Source: Endomicrobium sp. (GTDB lineage Bacteria > Elusimicrobiota > Endomicrobiia > Endomicrobiales > Endomicrobiaceae). Taken from it: a stretch of DNA of 11,944 nucleotides. Under the pieces are notes generated by a model. That model had not been told where the DNA came from. It saw only the letters and a program-made list of their open reading frames with translations, and ran no database searches. Of this stretch, positions 1 to 5,414 are shown piece after piece. Position numbers and translations under genes: made by a program. Location of the stretch: positions 1 to 11,944 of the forward strand of contig JAISLV010000115.1 in assembly GCA_031277075.1 (NCBI GenBank). The letters are read 5' to 3'. Position 1 is the first letter of the stretch. Each line of letters starts with the position of its first letter.

Positions 1-44
1 TTGAAACGTTTTTTTGCGCCGCTGTGCGTCTTCATTTTAGGCAT
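1..44 (-). CDS. rpmI: 50S ribosomal protein L35, N-terminal fragment (runs off window start)
   Basis: Only the first 14 complete codons are inside the window, reading MPKMKTHSGAKKRF. This is the highly conserved N-terminus of ribosomal protein L35, a small basic protein of the large ribosomal subunit. The ATG (44-42) is preceded on the minus strand by a strong GGAGG Shine-Dalgarno (54-50) with a five-base spacer. It begins 22 bases after the infC stop, giving the classic infC-rpmI order; rplT (L20) normally follows and would lie outside the window. The gene is cut by the window edge, not by a mutation. Identification rests on the short conserved start plus the gene order, which together are close to diagnostic. 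Confidence 0.93.
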   Translation of the reverse strand, partial: MPKMKTHSGAKKRF

Positions 45-66
45 AGTTTCCTCCGCGTAATATATT

Positions 67-591
67 TTATTTTGACGTTTTCTTTTTAGGAGCTAACGTT
101 AAAAACACTCTCGTACCCATTGAAGAAACTCTTCCCTCTGGTTCGGCTATATCAGAAAGAGCCTCTTTTATTTTATTCATTATGTTTATGCCTAAATCTT
201 TATGCTGCATTTCCCTGCCCGAAAACATTGCCGTAAGCTGAACTTTGTCGCCGTCTTCAATGAATTCTCTTGCGCGTTTGATTTTTATTTCAAGATCGTG
301 AACGCTGATTCTAGGGCGAATTCTTACTTCTTTTAAATGCGAAATTTTTTGCTTTTTTCTTGCTTCTTTTTCTTTTTTCTCAGTTTCATATTTGAATTTT
401 GAGAAATTCACTATTTTACAAACAGGCGGTTTAGCCTGAGGCGAAATTTCAACTAAATCCAAATCTTTAGCCTGAGCCATAGCCAAAGCCTGAACCGTTT
501 TAACTATGCCTATTTGCGTTCCGTCCGCGTCAATAAGCCTTACTTCTGGAACCCTGATAAACTGGTTTGTGCGAAATCTTCTGTTATCTAT
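67..591 (-). CDS. infC: Translation initiation factor IF-3, probable AUA start
   Basis: IF-3 binds the 30S subunit, prevents premature 50S joining and checks the start codon-initiator tRNA pairing. The product from the chosen start is 174 residues, the usual family length. The N-terminal domain contains FIRVPEVRLIDADGTQIG and AKPPVCKIVNFSKFKYE, a lysine/glutamate-rich linker helix follows (EKKEKEARKKQK), and the C-terminal 30S-binding domain starts near KEVRIRPRISVHDLEIK. No ATG lies in a sensible place. A TTG at 633-631 would add 14 residues but has no ribosome site and follows a T-run. An ATA codon (591-589) sits five bases after GGGAGG and places the start about eight residues before the conserved FIRVPEVRLID block, where IF-3 proteins begin. 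Non-canonical infC starts (AUU in E. coli) are known and underlie IF-3 autoregulation. The gene is followed by rpmI and preceded by a structured leader. Family assignment is certain; the AUA start is inferred. Confidence 0.97.
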   Translation of the reverse strand: MDNRRFRTNQFIRVPEVRLIDADGTQIGIVKTVQALAMAQAKDLDLVEISPQAKPPVCKIVNFSKFKYETEKKEKEARKKQKISHLKEVRIRPRISVHDLEIKIKRAREFIEDGDKVQLTAMFSGREMQHKDLGINIMNKIKEALSDIAEPEGRVSSMGTRVFLTLAPKKKTSK

Positions 592-596
592 GAAAG

Positions 597-602
597 CCTC
601 CC
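597..602 (-). promoter_or_regulatory. Ribosome binding site that fixes the infC AUA start
   Basis: On the minus strand the sequence AAGGGAGG CTTTC ATA GAT AAC is seen. The purine-rich GGGAGG is a near-perfect Shine-Dalgarno and its five-base spacing points to ATA at 591-589. No comparable purine run precedes the TTG at 633. A small hairpin (CGCAA at 627-623 pairing with TTGCG at 614-610) lies just upstream and may present or partly shield the site. Confidence 0.75.
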
Positions 603-640
603 TTGATTGCGCAAAGCTCTGCTTGCGAACCAAATTAAAT

Positions 641-670
641 AAAAAATCGGAGCGGACATACTCCGCCCCG
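641..670 (-). terminator. Terminator-like hairpin in the infC leader (promoter-distal of two)
   Basis: On the minus-strand RNA, CGGGGCGGA (670-662) pairs with TCCGCTCCG (656-648) around the loop GTATG. This gives a nine-pair GC-rich stem with one G-U pair, followed by A and six T (646-641). It has the form of an intrinsic terminator and lies about 50 bases before the infC ATA start, inside the leader of the predicted promoter. It would therefore act as an attenuator rather than ending an upstream gene. The G-U pair is only possible in the minus-strand RNA; the plus strand has a mismatch there, supporting this orientation. Confidence 0.7.
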
Positions 671-683
671 TTGATATATAAAC

Positions 684-708
684 AAAAAAAAACGCTTTCC
701 TGCGTTTT
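684..708 (-). terminator. Terminator-like hairpin in the infC leader (promoter-proximal of two)
   Basis: On the minus strand AAAACGC (708-702) pairs with GCGTTTT (695-689) around the loop AGGAAA, and the T-run continues to 684, giving nine consecutive T. The stem is seven pairs with three GC pairs, weaker than the second hairpin but with a better T-tract. It lies about 55 bases after the predicted transcription start. Two such structures in a row before infC suggest conditional termination in the leader. Confidence 0.6.
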
Positions 709-766
709 ATTTAAAAACCTTTTCCTCTTAAAAGTAAAGGTGAGCCGGGACGGCTTCTTTTGAAAA

Positions 767-796
767 ATTATATAATAAATACGCTTCGTTTGTCAA
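767..796 (-). promoter_or_regulatory. Sigma-70-type promoter of infC-rpmI
   Basis: On the minus strand a perfect TTGACA (796-791) and a perfect TATAAT (772-767) are separated by 18 bases. Transcription would start near position 760, giving an infC leader of roughly 170 nt. The promoter begins 41 bases past the stop of the upstream membrane-TPR gene, so infC-rpmI can be expressed independently of it. Near the start of the leader there is a further short hairpin, AGCCG-TCC-CGGCT. Confidence 0.85.
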
Positions 797-814
797 ACTG
801 AGTCGCCGCCTGCG

Positions 815-832
815 AGCGCGCCGCGCCGCGCT
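815..832. repeat. GC-rich palindrome between the membrane-TPR gene and the infC promoter
   Basis: AGCGCG (815-820) and CGCGCT (827-832) are exact inverted repeats around a six-base GC loop, inside a GC-only stretch that contrasts with the AT-rich surroundings. It starts six bases past the stop of the minus-strand membrane-TPR gene, so it could block exonucleases or weakly terminate that transcript. There is no T-run on either strand, so it is not a standard intrinsic terminator. It could also belong to a dispersed REP-like family, which cannot be judged here. Confidence 0.45.
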
Positions 833-837
833 GATTG

Positions 838-2454
838 TCAATTAGCTTTCATTGTAACCACATAACTGTCGTCGTGTATTTCGCCTTTAAGTATTTTAAT
901 GCGTTTTGCAATCAGCTTGCTTTTTGGAATTATCGCAAGACCTCTTTCAAGTTCTTTTAAAGCGCGCTCTTTGTCGCGAAGCATTTCGTAATGCCTGCTT
1001 AAACCCACATAAATATACTCGTTGTATTTGTTTCTCTCTTCGGCTTTTGCGTAGTATTCAAACGCTTTTGCGTCGTCTTTTTTATCAAAATAAAAATTGC
1101 CCGCTAGAATTAACATTATGGTCTTGGGACGATTTTTGTCCATATCCAAAGCCGTCAGCAAATATTTTTCCGCGTTTTCCAAATCTCCCGCGGCGCTATA
1201 ACGCGCCGAGACTTCAATCGCAGCCGTAGAAGACAGCGGATTTTGCCTGTATGCGTTAAACCAAAAAGACGAGGCGTCTTTATAGTAAAAGGAATATTTA
1301 TACGACGCCAGCGCAAACAAAACTATTGTAGCCGCGCCGAGCGCAAAAAGAATTTTTTTTATTTTTAGCCCGCTGTTTAGCGGAGCAATAACCGCGATTT
1401 CAGCGACGATTATAAAGATTCCCACAATAGGCAGGTAAAGCCTGTGATTAAAATACGTGCCAGTCCTAGCGACAATTGTCGGAGCAAGAAATAAAATATA
1501 CCACAACAGCCCGAAAATAATATGTTTAAAATTTGCTTTTTTTCTAAAAATATAGGCTGCCGACGCAAAAAATATAAGAGGAATAAGTCCTGCCGATACG
1601 CTGTGAATTGTAATAGGGAGATTGTTTGGATAAAGATATATTTTTTCAAGGAAGAAAACGGTTTTTAAATACCACAAATACGCGGCAAGCGAATGAAATA
1701 AATTTAAAGCCGCTTTGGCGAGGTCTAAATTTCCGCTTCCCTGCGAGAGCGTATAAGTTCTAAGCAAAATATAAGCAAAAAAAGGAATTGCCGATACGAT
1801 GAAAGCGGTTAAGAGATTTTTTTTATCCGGTTTGCCGTAGCAAAAAAGATAAAGCAAAAAAACAGGCGGTATTATTATCGCGGTTTCTTTTGTAAGAAAA
1901 GCCGACAGCAGAAAAATAGAGGCGAAAACGCCGTGTAATATTTTTCCAGTTTGAACGGTTTTTATAAAAAATATAAGGCTTAAAAATACAAAAATCGCAA
2001 GCAGGCTGTCGTTTCTGCCGGGTATCCACGCTATTGCCGATACAATGATTGGTTCAACGGCAAAAATCAAACTTAGCGTTAAAGACAGCGTTTTTGAATA
2101 GTTTAAAAGCAGCAAAAAAATTAACAGCGTAAAAACGGCGGCGGTATGTATCATCGCGTTTGAAAAATGATAAAACCCAAGCTCCCCGCCCGATATAATA
2201 GAGTCTATCGCAAAAGAGAGATTTAAGAACGGTCTGTAAAATAACGAGTCGGCTTCGTCAAAAACGGGCTGCGTCAGAAAATTTTTGAGCTTTGAAACGG
2301 AGTCCATTTCGCTGACTTTATTTGCGATTATTGTAGTGTCGTCAAGCCCTATAAATTCAAATTTGTCAGCGTGGCGGTAAGTGATAAAAATCAAAAAGAA
2401 AATCGCGGCAAAAGCAAAAATATAGAATTTGTATTCGTTTATAAATTTACGCAT
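838..2454 (-). CDS. Membrane-TPR protein, TMTC-like predicted GT-C glycosyltransferase (paralogue A)
   Basis: The 538-residue product has a hydrophobic N-terminal part of about ten membrane segments (about residues 10-390) and a C-terminal region of TPR-like helix pairs (about 405-515). After the first membrane helix is FIGLDD (Asp38-Asp39), matching the acidic pair in the first external loop of GT-C fold transferases that use lipid-linked sugars. Further family-like blocks are YRP (73-75), IPGRND (144-149), TKETA (188-192) and FNHRLYLP (335-342). These resemble eukaryotic TMTC O-mannosyltransferases and many uncharacterised bacterial membrane-TPR proteins. Substrate and acceptor are unknown. 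I place the start at ATG 2454; an in-frame ATG at 2538 would add 28 residues overlapping the divergent gap promoter and makes no convincing signal sequence. Neither start has a ribosome site. A colinear paralogue lies at 6885-8489. Confidence 0.82.
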   Translation of the reverse strand: MRKFINEYKFYIFAFAAIFFLIFITYRHADKFEFIGLDDTTIIANKVSEMDSVSKLKNFLTQPVFDEADSLFYRPFLNLSFAIDSIISGGELGFYHFSNAMIHTAAVFTLLIFLLLLNYSKTLSLTLSLIFAVEPIIVSAIAWIPGRNDSLLAIFVFLSLIFFIKTVQTGKILHGVFASIFLLSAFLTKETAIIIPPVFLLYLFCYGKPDKKNLLTAFIVSAIPFFAYILLRTYTLSQGSGNLDLAKAALNLFHSLAAYLWYLKTVFFLEKIYLYPNNLPITIHSVSAGLIPLIFFASAAYIFRKKANFKHIIFGLLWYILFLAPTIVARTGTYFNHRLYLPIVGIFIIVAEIAVIAPLNSGLKIKKILFALGAATIVLFALASYKYSFYYKDASSFWFNAYRQNPLSSTAAIEVSARYSAAGDLENAEKYLLTALDMDKNRPKTIMLILAGNFYFDKKDDAKAFEYYAKAEERNKYNEYIYVGLSRHYEMLRDKERALKELERGLAIIPKSKLIAKRIKILKGEIHDDSYVVTMKAN

Positions 2455-2461
2455 ATTATGG

Positions 2462-2490
2462 ATTATATAAAAAATCTCAAAAAGACGAAA
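2462..2490 (-). promoter_or_regulatory. Possible promoter giving a leaderless transcript of the membrane-TPR gene
   Basis: On the minus strand a perfect TATAAT (2467-2462) ends only seven bases before the ATG at 2454, so the predicted first transcribed base falls at or beside the start codon. The -35 region 17 bases upstream (TTTCGT, 2490-2485) is poor. There is no Shine-Dalgarno, which agrees with a leaderless message. AT-rich sequence produces TATAAT by chance fairly often, so this is tentative. Confidence 0.4.
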
Positions 2491-2526
2491 GCCCCGCAGT
2501 TTGAGCCGCGGTTGTGTCGCGGTAAT

Positions 2527-2555
2527 TTGACAATCCATTAAGTTTTTTATACTAT
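2527..2555 (+). promoter_or_regulatory. Sigma-70-type promoter of gap
   Basis: TTGACA (2527-2532, perfect) and TACTAT (2550-2555, five of six) are separated by exactly 17 bases. Transcription would begin near 2562, leaving a leader of about 59 nt that ends in AGGAGG seven bases before the gap ATG. The -35 box lies inside the stretch that a longer reading of the divergent membrane-TPR gene would translate, which argues for that gene's shorter start. Confidence 0.8.
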
Positions 2556-2620
2556 TTACGCCAATAATAAAAGATTTTTACTCTATTATTACATTACACA
2601 ATAGCTTAGGAGGCTTAATT

Positions 2621-3637
2621 ATGGCGGTAAAAGTTGCAATTAACGGTTTCGGACGTATCGGCAGGCTTGCTTTCAGACAAATGTTCAACGCAAAGGGTTA
2701 TGAAATAGTAGCCATTAACGATTTGACAAATCCTAAAATGCTTGCTCACTTGTTAAAATATGATACGGCGCAGGGAACGTATTCTTTAGCCGACAAAGTT
2801 AAAGCGGGCGAAAGTTCAATTATAGTCGACGGCAAAGAAATTCAAATTTACGCCGAAAAAGACGCGAAAAATTTGCCTTGGGGCAAAATCGGCGTCGACG
2901 TGGTTTTAGAATGCACGGGTTTTTATACTTCAAAAGCAAAATCTCAAGCTCATATAGACGCGGGCGCAAAAAGAGTGGTAATTTCCGCTCCGTCGGGCAG
3001 CGACCTTCCCACTATAGTTTATAACGTCAATCACAAAGAACTTAAAAAAGAAGACGCTATAATTTGCGCGGCTTCCTGCACGACAAACTGTTTAGCGCCT
3101 ATGGCGAAAGCTCTTAACGATTTCGCTCCTATACAATCGGGCATAATGACGACAGTTCACGCATATACAGGCGACCAAATGACTTTAGACGGTCCTCACC
3201 CTAAAGGCGATTTGAGAAGAGCAAGAGCGGCGGCGGAAAACATAGTTCCCAATTCAACTGGAGCCGCAAAAGCTATCGGTCTTGTAATACCCGAACTCAA
3301 CGGAAAACTTATAGGTTCGGCGCAGAGAGTTCCAGTTAAAACGGGTTCAAGCACAATTTTGATAGCCGTCGTAAAAGGTAAAGATATAACGAAAGAAGCG
3401 ATTAACGCGGCGATGAAAGCGGCGTCTAACGAATCTTACGGATATACCGAAGAAGAACTCGTTTCTTCAGACGTCATCGGAATCGGTTTTGGTTCGCTTT
3501 TTGACGCCACGCAGACGATGGTTTTAAAAGTTGACGACGATACTTATCAGGTTCAGGTTGTTTCTTGGTATGACAATGAAAACAGCTATACGAGCCAGAT
3601 GGTAAGAACAATAAAATATTTTGCGGAATTAGCCTAA
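2621..3637 (+). CDS. gap: Glyceraldehyde-3-phosphate dehydrogenase, type I
   Basis: This cytosolic enzyme oxidatively phosphorylates glyceraldehyde-3-phosphate to 1,3-bisphosphoglycerate using NAD+. The 338 residues match the family length. The Rossmann domain opens with VAINGFGRIGR (5-15), and Asp34 in AINDL is the residue that normally selects NAD over NADP. The active site SCTTNC (152-157) holds the catalytic Cys153, and His180 (TTVHAYTGDQ) is the base. RRARAAAENIVPNSTGAAK (200-218) and WYDNENSY (316-323) are typical of bacterial type I enzymes. No key residue is missing. Translation starts at the ATG with AGGAGG seven bases upstream. It has its own promoter, is followed by a terminator-like hairpin, and its product is the substrate of the next gene, pgk. 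Confidence 0.99.
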   Translation: MAVKVAINGFGRIGRLAFRQMFNAKGYEIVAINDLTNPKMLAHLLKYDTAQGTYSLADKVKAGESSIIVDGKEIQIYAEKDAKNLPWGKIGVDVVLECTGFYTSKAKSQAHIDAGAKRVVISAPSGSDLPTIVYNVNHKELKKEDAIICAASCTTNCLAPMAKALNDFAPIQSGIMTTVHAYTGDQMTLDGPHPKGDLRRARAAAENIVPNSTGAAKAIGLVIPELNGKLIGSAQRVPVKTGSSTILIAVVKGKDITKEAINAAMKAASNESYGYTEEELVSSDVIGIGFGSLFDATQTMVLKVDDDTYQVQVVSWYDNENSYTSQMVRTIKYFAELA

Positions 3638-3726
3638 TACGCGGAAAAGTTTAAGACGCGGGAATTGTTTCAAAAGAGACTTTCCCAAAAACGGCTTTTG
3701 TTTTAAAGCGTAAAATTAAAATAATA

Positions 3727-3768
3727 AAAAAACCGCGTTTGCGAAAAGTTTTCGCGGCGCGGTTTTTT
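3727..3768 (+). terminator. Long intrinsic-terminator-like hairpin between gap and pgk
   Basis: AAAAAACCGCG (3727-3737) pairs with CGCGGTTTTTT (3758-3768), with an inner GCGAA/TTCGC extension, and six T close the 3' arm. It would end gap transcripts. The pgk ATG is only 19 bases past the T-run, leaving no room for a promoter after it, so pgk must be reached by read-through or from a start upstream of the hairpin. Partial termination, setting the gap-to-pgk expression ratio, is the simplest reading. The stretch 3638-3726 also holds a weaker GGGAA/TTCCC hairpin around 3660-3687 and no convincing promoter. Confidence 0.8.
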
Positions 3769-3787
3769 AAGTTTAAGGGGAAGGAAA

Positions 3788-5035
3788 ATGAAAAAAACTC
3801 TCAAAGACATAGACGTAAAAGGTAAAAAAGTTTTAGTCCGCGTTGATTATAATGTTCCTTTGGACGCGGAACTCAAAATTACAAACGATAAAAGAATAGC
3901 CGCGACGCTGCCGACTATACAATATTTATTAGACCAAAACGCCGCGATTATTTTGCTGTCGCATTTGGGAAGACCGAAAGGAAAAACTGTTCCTGAAATG
4001 AGCTTAAGTCCTGTTTCCGCTCGTTTAAGCGAACTTATCGGAAAACCCGTAAAATTTGTCGGCGGGGACGCAATAAGCGAGGAATCTAAAAAAGCCGCCG
4101 CAGATTTAAAAGCGGGCGAAATACTTTTGCTTGAAAATTTGAGATTTCACCCTGAAGAAGAGGGGAAAAACGCGGCGGGCGAAAAAGATAAAGCCGCTAT
4201 GGACAATTTTGCAAAAGAACTCGCCTCTATGGGGGAAGTTTTTGTTCAAGAGGCTTTCGGCACAGTTCACAGGGCGCACGCGTCAACGGTCGGCATAGTA
4301 AAATACGTTAAAGACGCGGCGGCGGGATTTCTTGTAGAAAAAGAGTTAAAATTTTTGGGCGAGGCTTTGGATAATCCGCAAAGACCTTTCATTGCTATAC
4401 TTGGCGGAGCGAAAGTTTCCGATAAAATTAACGTCATAGAAAATCTTTTAAATAAAGTGGATTCAATTATTATCGGCGGAGCTATGGCGTACACTTTTTT
4501 AAAATCGCAGGGCGTAAACGCGGGAACTTCTCTTGTTGAAAACGACAAGCTTGATTTAGCGGCAGAGTTGCTTAAAAAAGCAAAAGAGAGAAAAATTGAA
4601 TTTTTACTTCCCGTAGACCACGTGATTGCCGATAAAGTTGACTTTACAAATAAGCAAATTCCAGAAGGCGCGGCTGTAAAAATTACGGCGGACGAAGCTA
4701 TCCCTGAAGGTTTTATGGGCGTTGACGCGGGAACTAAATCAATAGAAAAATTTGCGCAGTCTCTAAAAGACGCAAAAACAATAGTTTGGAACGGACCTTT
4801 GGGCATTTTTGAAATACCAGAGTTTGCAAAAGGCACTGTTGAAATAGCAAAAATTGTCGCAGACGCTACTGACGCAGGCGCAGTATCCGTTGTCGGCGGC
4901 GGCGATTCGGTTTCAGCCGTTAAAAAAGCCGGCGTTGACAAAAGAATAAGCCATATTTCAACAGGCGGAGGAGCTTCTTTGGAGTTTTTGGAAGGCAAAG
5001 AACTGCCCGGCATAGCCGCTCTGCCTGAAAAATAA
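3788..5035 (+). CDS. pgk: Phosphoglycerate kinase
   Basis: This cytosolic enzyme transfers the acyl phosphate of 1,3-bisphosphoglycerate to ADP, giving ATP and 3-phosphoglycerate, directly after the GAPDH step. Its 415 residues are within the normal range (about 390-415). N-domain substrate motifs are VLVRVDYNVP (15-24), LLSHLGRPKG (56-65), LLLENLRFHPEEE (113-125) and EAFGTVHRAHAST (155-167). C-domain nucleotide motifs are ILGGAKVSDKI (204-214), IIGGAMAYTFLK (228-239), WNGPLGIFE (334-342), GGGDSVSAV (370-378) and the C-terminal STGGGASLEFLEGK (391-404). Tyr21 replaces the commoner Phe in DFNVP, a conservative change. The ATG follows the purine-rich AAGGGGAAGG. A terminator lies at 5099-5132. 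Confidence 0.99.
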   Translation: MKKTLKDIDVKGKKVLVRVDYNVPLDAELKITNDKRIAATLPTIQYLLDQNAAIILLSHLGRPKGKTVPEMSLSPVSARLSELIGKPVKFVGGDAISEESKKAAADLKAGEILLLENLRFHPEEEGKNAAGEKDKAAMDNFAKELASMGEVFVQEAFGTVHRAHASTVGIVKYVKDAAAGFLVEKELKFLGEALDNPQRPFIAILGGAKVSDKINVIENLLNKVDSIIIGGAMAYTFLKSQGVNAGTSLVENDKLDLAAELLKKAKERKIEFLLPVDHVIADKVDFTNKQIPEGAAVKITADEAIPEGFMGVDAGTKSIEKFAQSLKDAKTIVWNGPLGIFEIPEFAKGTVEIAKIVADATDAGAVSVVGGGDSVSAVKKAGVDKRISHISTGGGASLEFLEGKELPGIAALPEK

Positions 5036-5069
5036 GGTTGAAAATTACAAGCTAAAAGAAAAAATAATA

Positions 5070-5085
5070 GGCGTTTCTAAAAAAC
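5070..5085 (-). repeat. Degenerate copy of the short interspersed repeat arm
   Basis: GGCGTTTCTAAAAAAC matches 14 of 16 positions of the reverse complement of the arm found at 5200-5219. It lies between the pgk stop and the pgk terminator. Alone it would be dismissed as AT-rich noise; its closeness to the full element makes it worth noting. The stretch 5036-5414 has no gene: it contains this copy, the pgk terminator, the 88-bp inverted-repeat element, a hairpin and the glyA promoter. Confidence 0.35.
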
Positions 5086-5098
5086 ATAGTAAAATATT

Positions 5099-5132
5099 AA
5101 AAGCAACAAGTTAAAAGCCTGTTGCTTTTTTT
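5099..5132 (+). terminator. Intrinsic terminator after pgk
   Basis: AAAAGCAACA (5099-5108) pairs exactly with TGTTGCTTTT (5120-5129) around an 11-base loop, and the T-run continues to 5132 (seven T). It lies 64 bases after the pgk stop and should end the gap-pgk transcript. The inverted-repeat element begins at the last base of its T-run. The A-run on the 5' side also lets it work weakly in the opposite direction, although no minus-strand gene is near. Confidence 0.85.
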
Positions 5133-5219
5133 ATGGACGTCTATAAAAACCTATAATGTTTGTAATTGCCGCAAAAGGCGCGGCAAGGACGGGCATTGGG
5201 GTTTTTAGAGACGCCCATA
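5132..5219. repeat. 88-bp inverted-repeat element (MITE-like or structured interspersed repeat)
   Basis: The left arm TATGGACGTCTATAAAAACC (5132-5151) and the reverse complement of the right arm (5219-5200), TATGGGCGTCTCTAAAAACC, agree at 18 of 20 positions. Inside them, TTGCCGC (5166-5172) pairs with GCGGCAA (5180-5186) around a seven-base loop, so the whole element can fold into one long hairpin. The right arm occurs again as an exact 19-base match at 8480-8498. Terminal inverted repeats with no coding capacity resemble miniature inverted-repeat elements; a dispersed regulatory palindrome is the alternative. No clear target-site duplication was seen. A 22-codon reading frame inside (5156-5224) has no ribosome site. 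Confidence 0.65.
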
Positions 5220-5255
5220 TATAGACGGCTGAAGAAAAAAAGATTTATTTTGCCA

Positions 5256-5285
5256 GTTTCTTATCCCCGCAATATGATAGGAAAC
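5256..5285. other. Stem-loop upstream of the glyA promoter
   Basis: GTTTCTTATC (5256-5265) pairs with GATAGGAAAC (5276-5285), ten pairs counting one G-U in plus-strand RNA, around the loop CCCGCAATAT. It lies about 65 bases upstream of the glyA -35 box, so it is outside the predicted glyA transcript and is not a leader riboswitch. As DNA it is an imperfect operator-sized palindrome; it may also be chance or a remnant of another repeat. No function can be assigned. Confidence 0.35.
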
Positions 5286-5348
5286 AGTTGCGCTGACTGA
5301 GATTTTATCGCAGCTTTTATTCGTTTGTCGCGCAAGATTTTTGTATTT

Positions 5349-5377
5349 TTTACCTAACGCTTGTTTTTTTGTATAAT
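5349..5377 (+). promoter_or_regulatory. Sigma-70-type promoter of glyA
   Basis: TTTACC (5349-5354, four of six) and a perfect TATAAT (5372-5377) are 17 bases apart. Transcription would start near 5384, about 31 bases before the glyA ATG. An in-frame TTG at 5361 lies inside this promoter and so cannot be the glyA start, which supports ATG 5415. Confidence 0.7.
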
Positions 5378-5414
5378 AGCCGCGAGTAATAAGAGTTTTT
5401 TAAAGGGGTTTGAC

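Noticed and set aside
592..633. TTG start for infC
   Set aside because: No Shine-Dalgarno; it directly follows a terminator-like T-run, and family length and the conserved N-terminus favour the downstream ATA.
2455..2538. Longer N-terminus for the minus-strand membrane-TPR gene
   Set aside because: The extra 28 residues overlap the -35 box of the divergent gap promoter, have no ribosome site, and the paralogue aligns from the later ATG.
832..2538. Inverted GATTGTCAA sequences bracketing the minus-strand membrane-TPR gene, as if it were a mobile cassette
   Set aside because: The match is only about nine bases, and the right-hand copy is explained by the TTGACA box of the gap promoter.
4267..5013. 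A 248-codon open frame on the minus strand opposite pgk
   Set aside because: It is a shadow of the pgk coding strand: serine/alanine-rich, no ribosome site, no recognisable domain, and pgk is unmistakable in the same bases.
5156..5224. A 22-codon frame inside the inverted-repeat element
   Set aside because: No ribosome site, and its sequence is explained by the hairpin structure of the element.
5220..5348. A riboswitch or tRNA upstream of glyA
   Set aside because: The only clear stem lies upstream of the predicted promoter, there is no cloverleaf, and no conserved riboswitch core was recognised.
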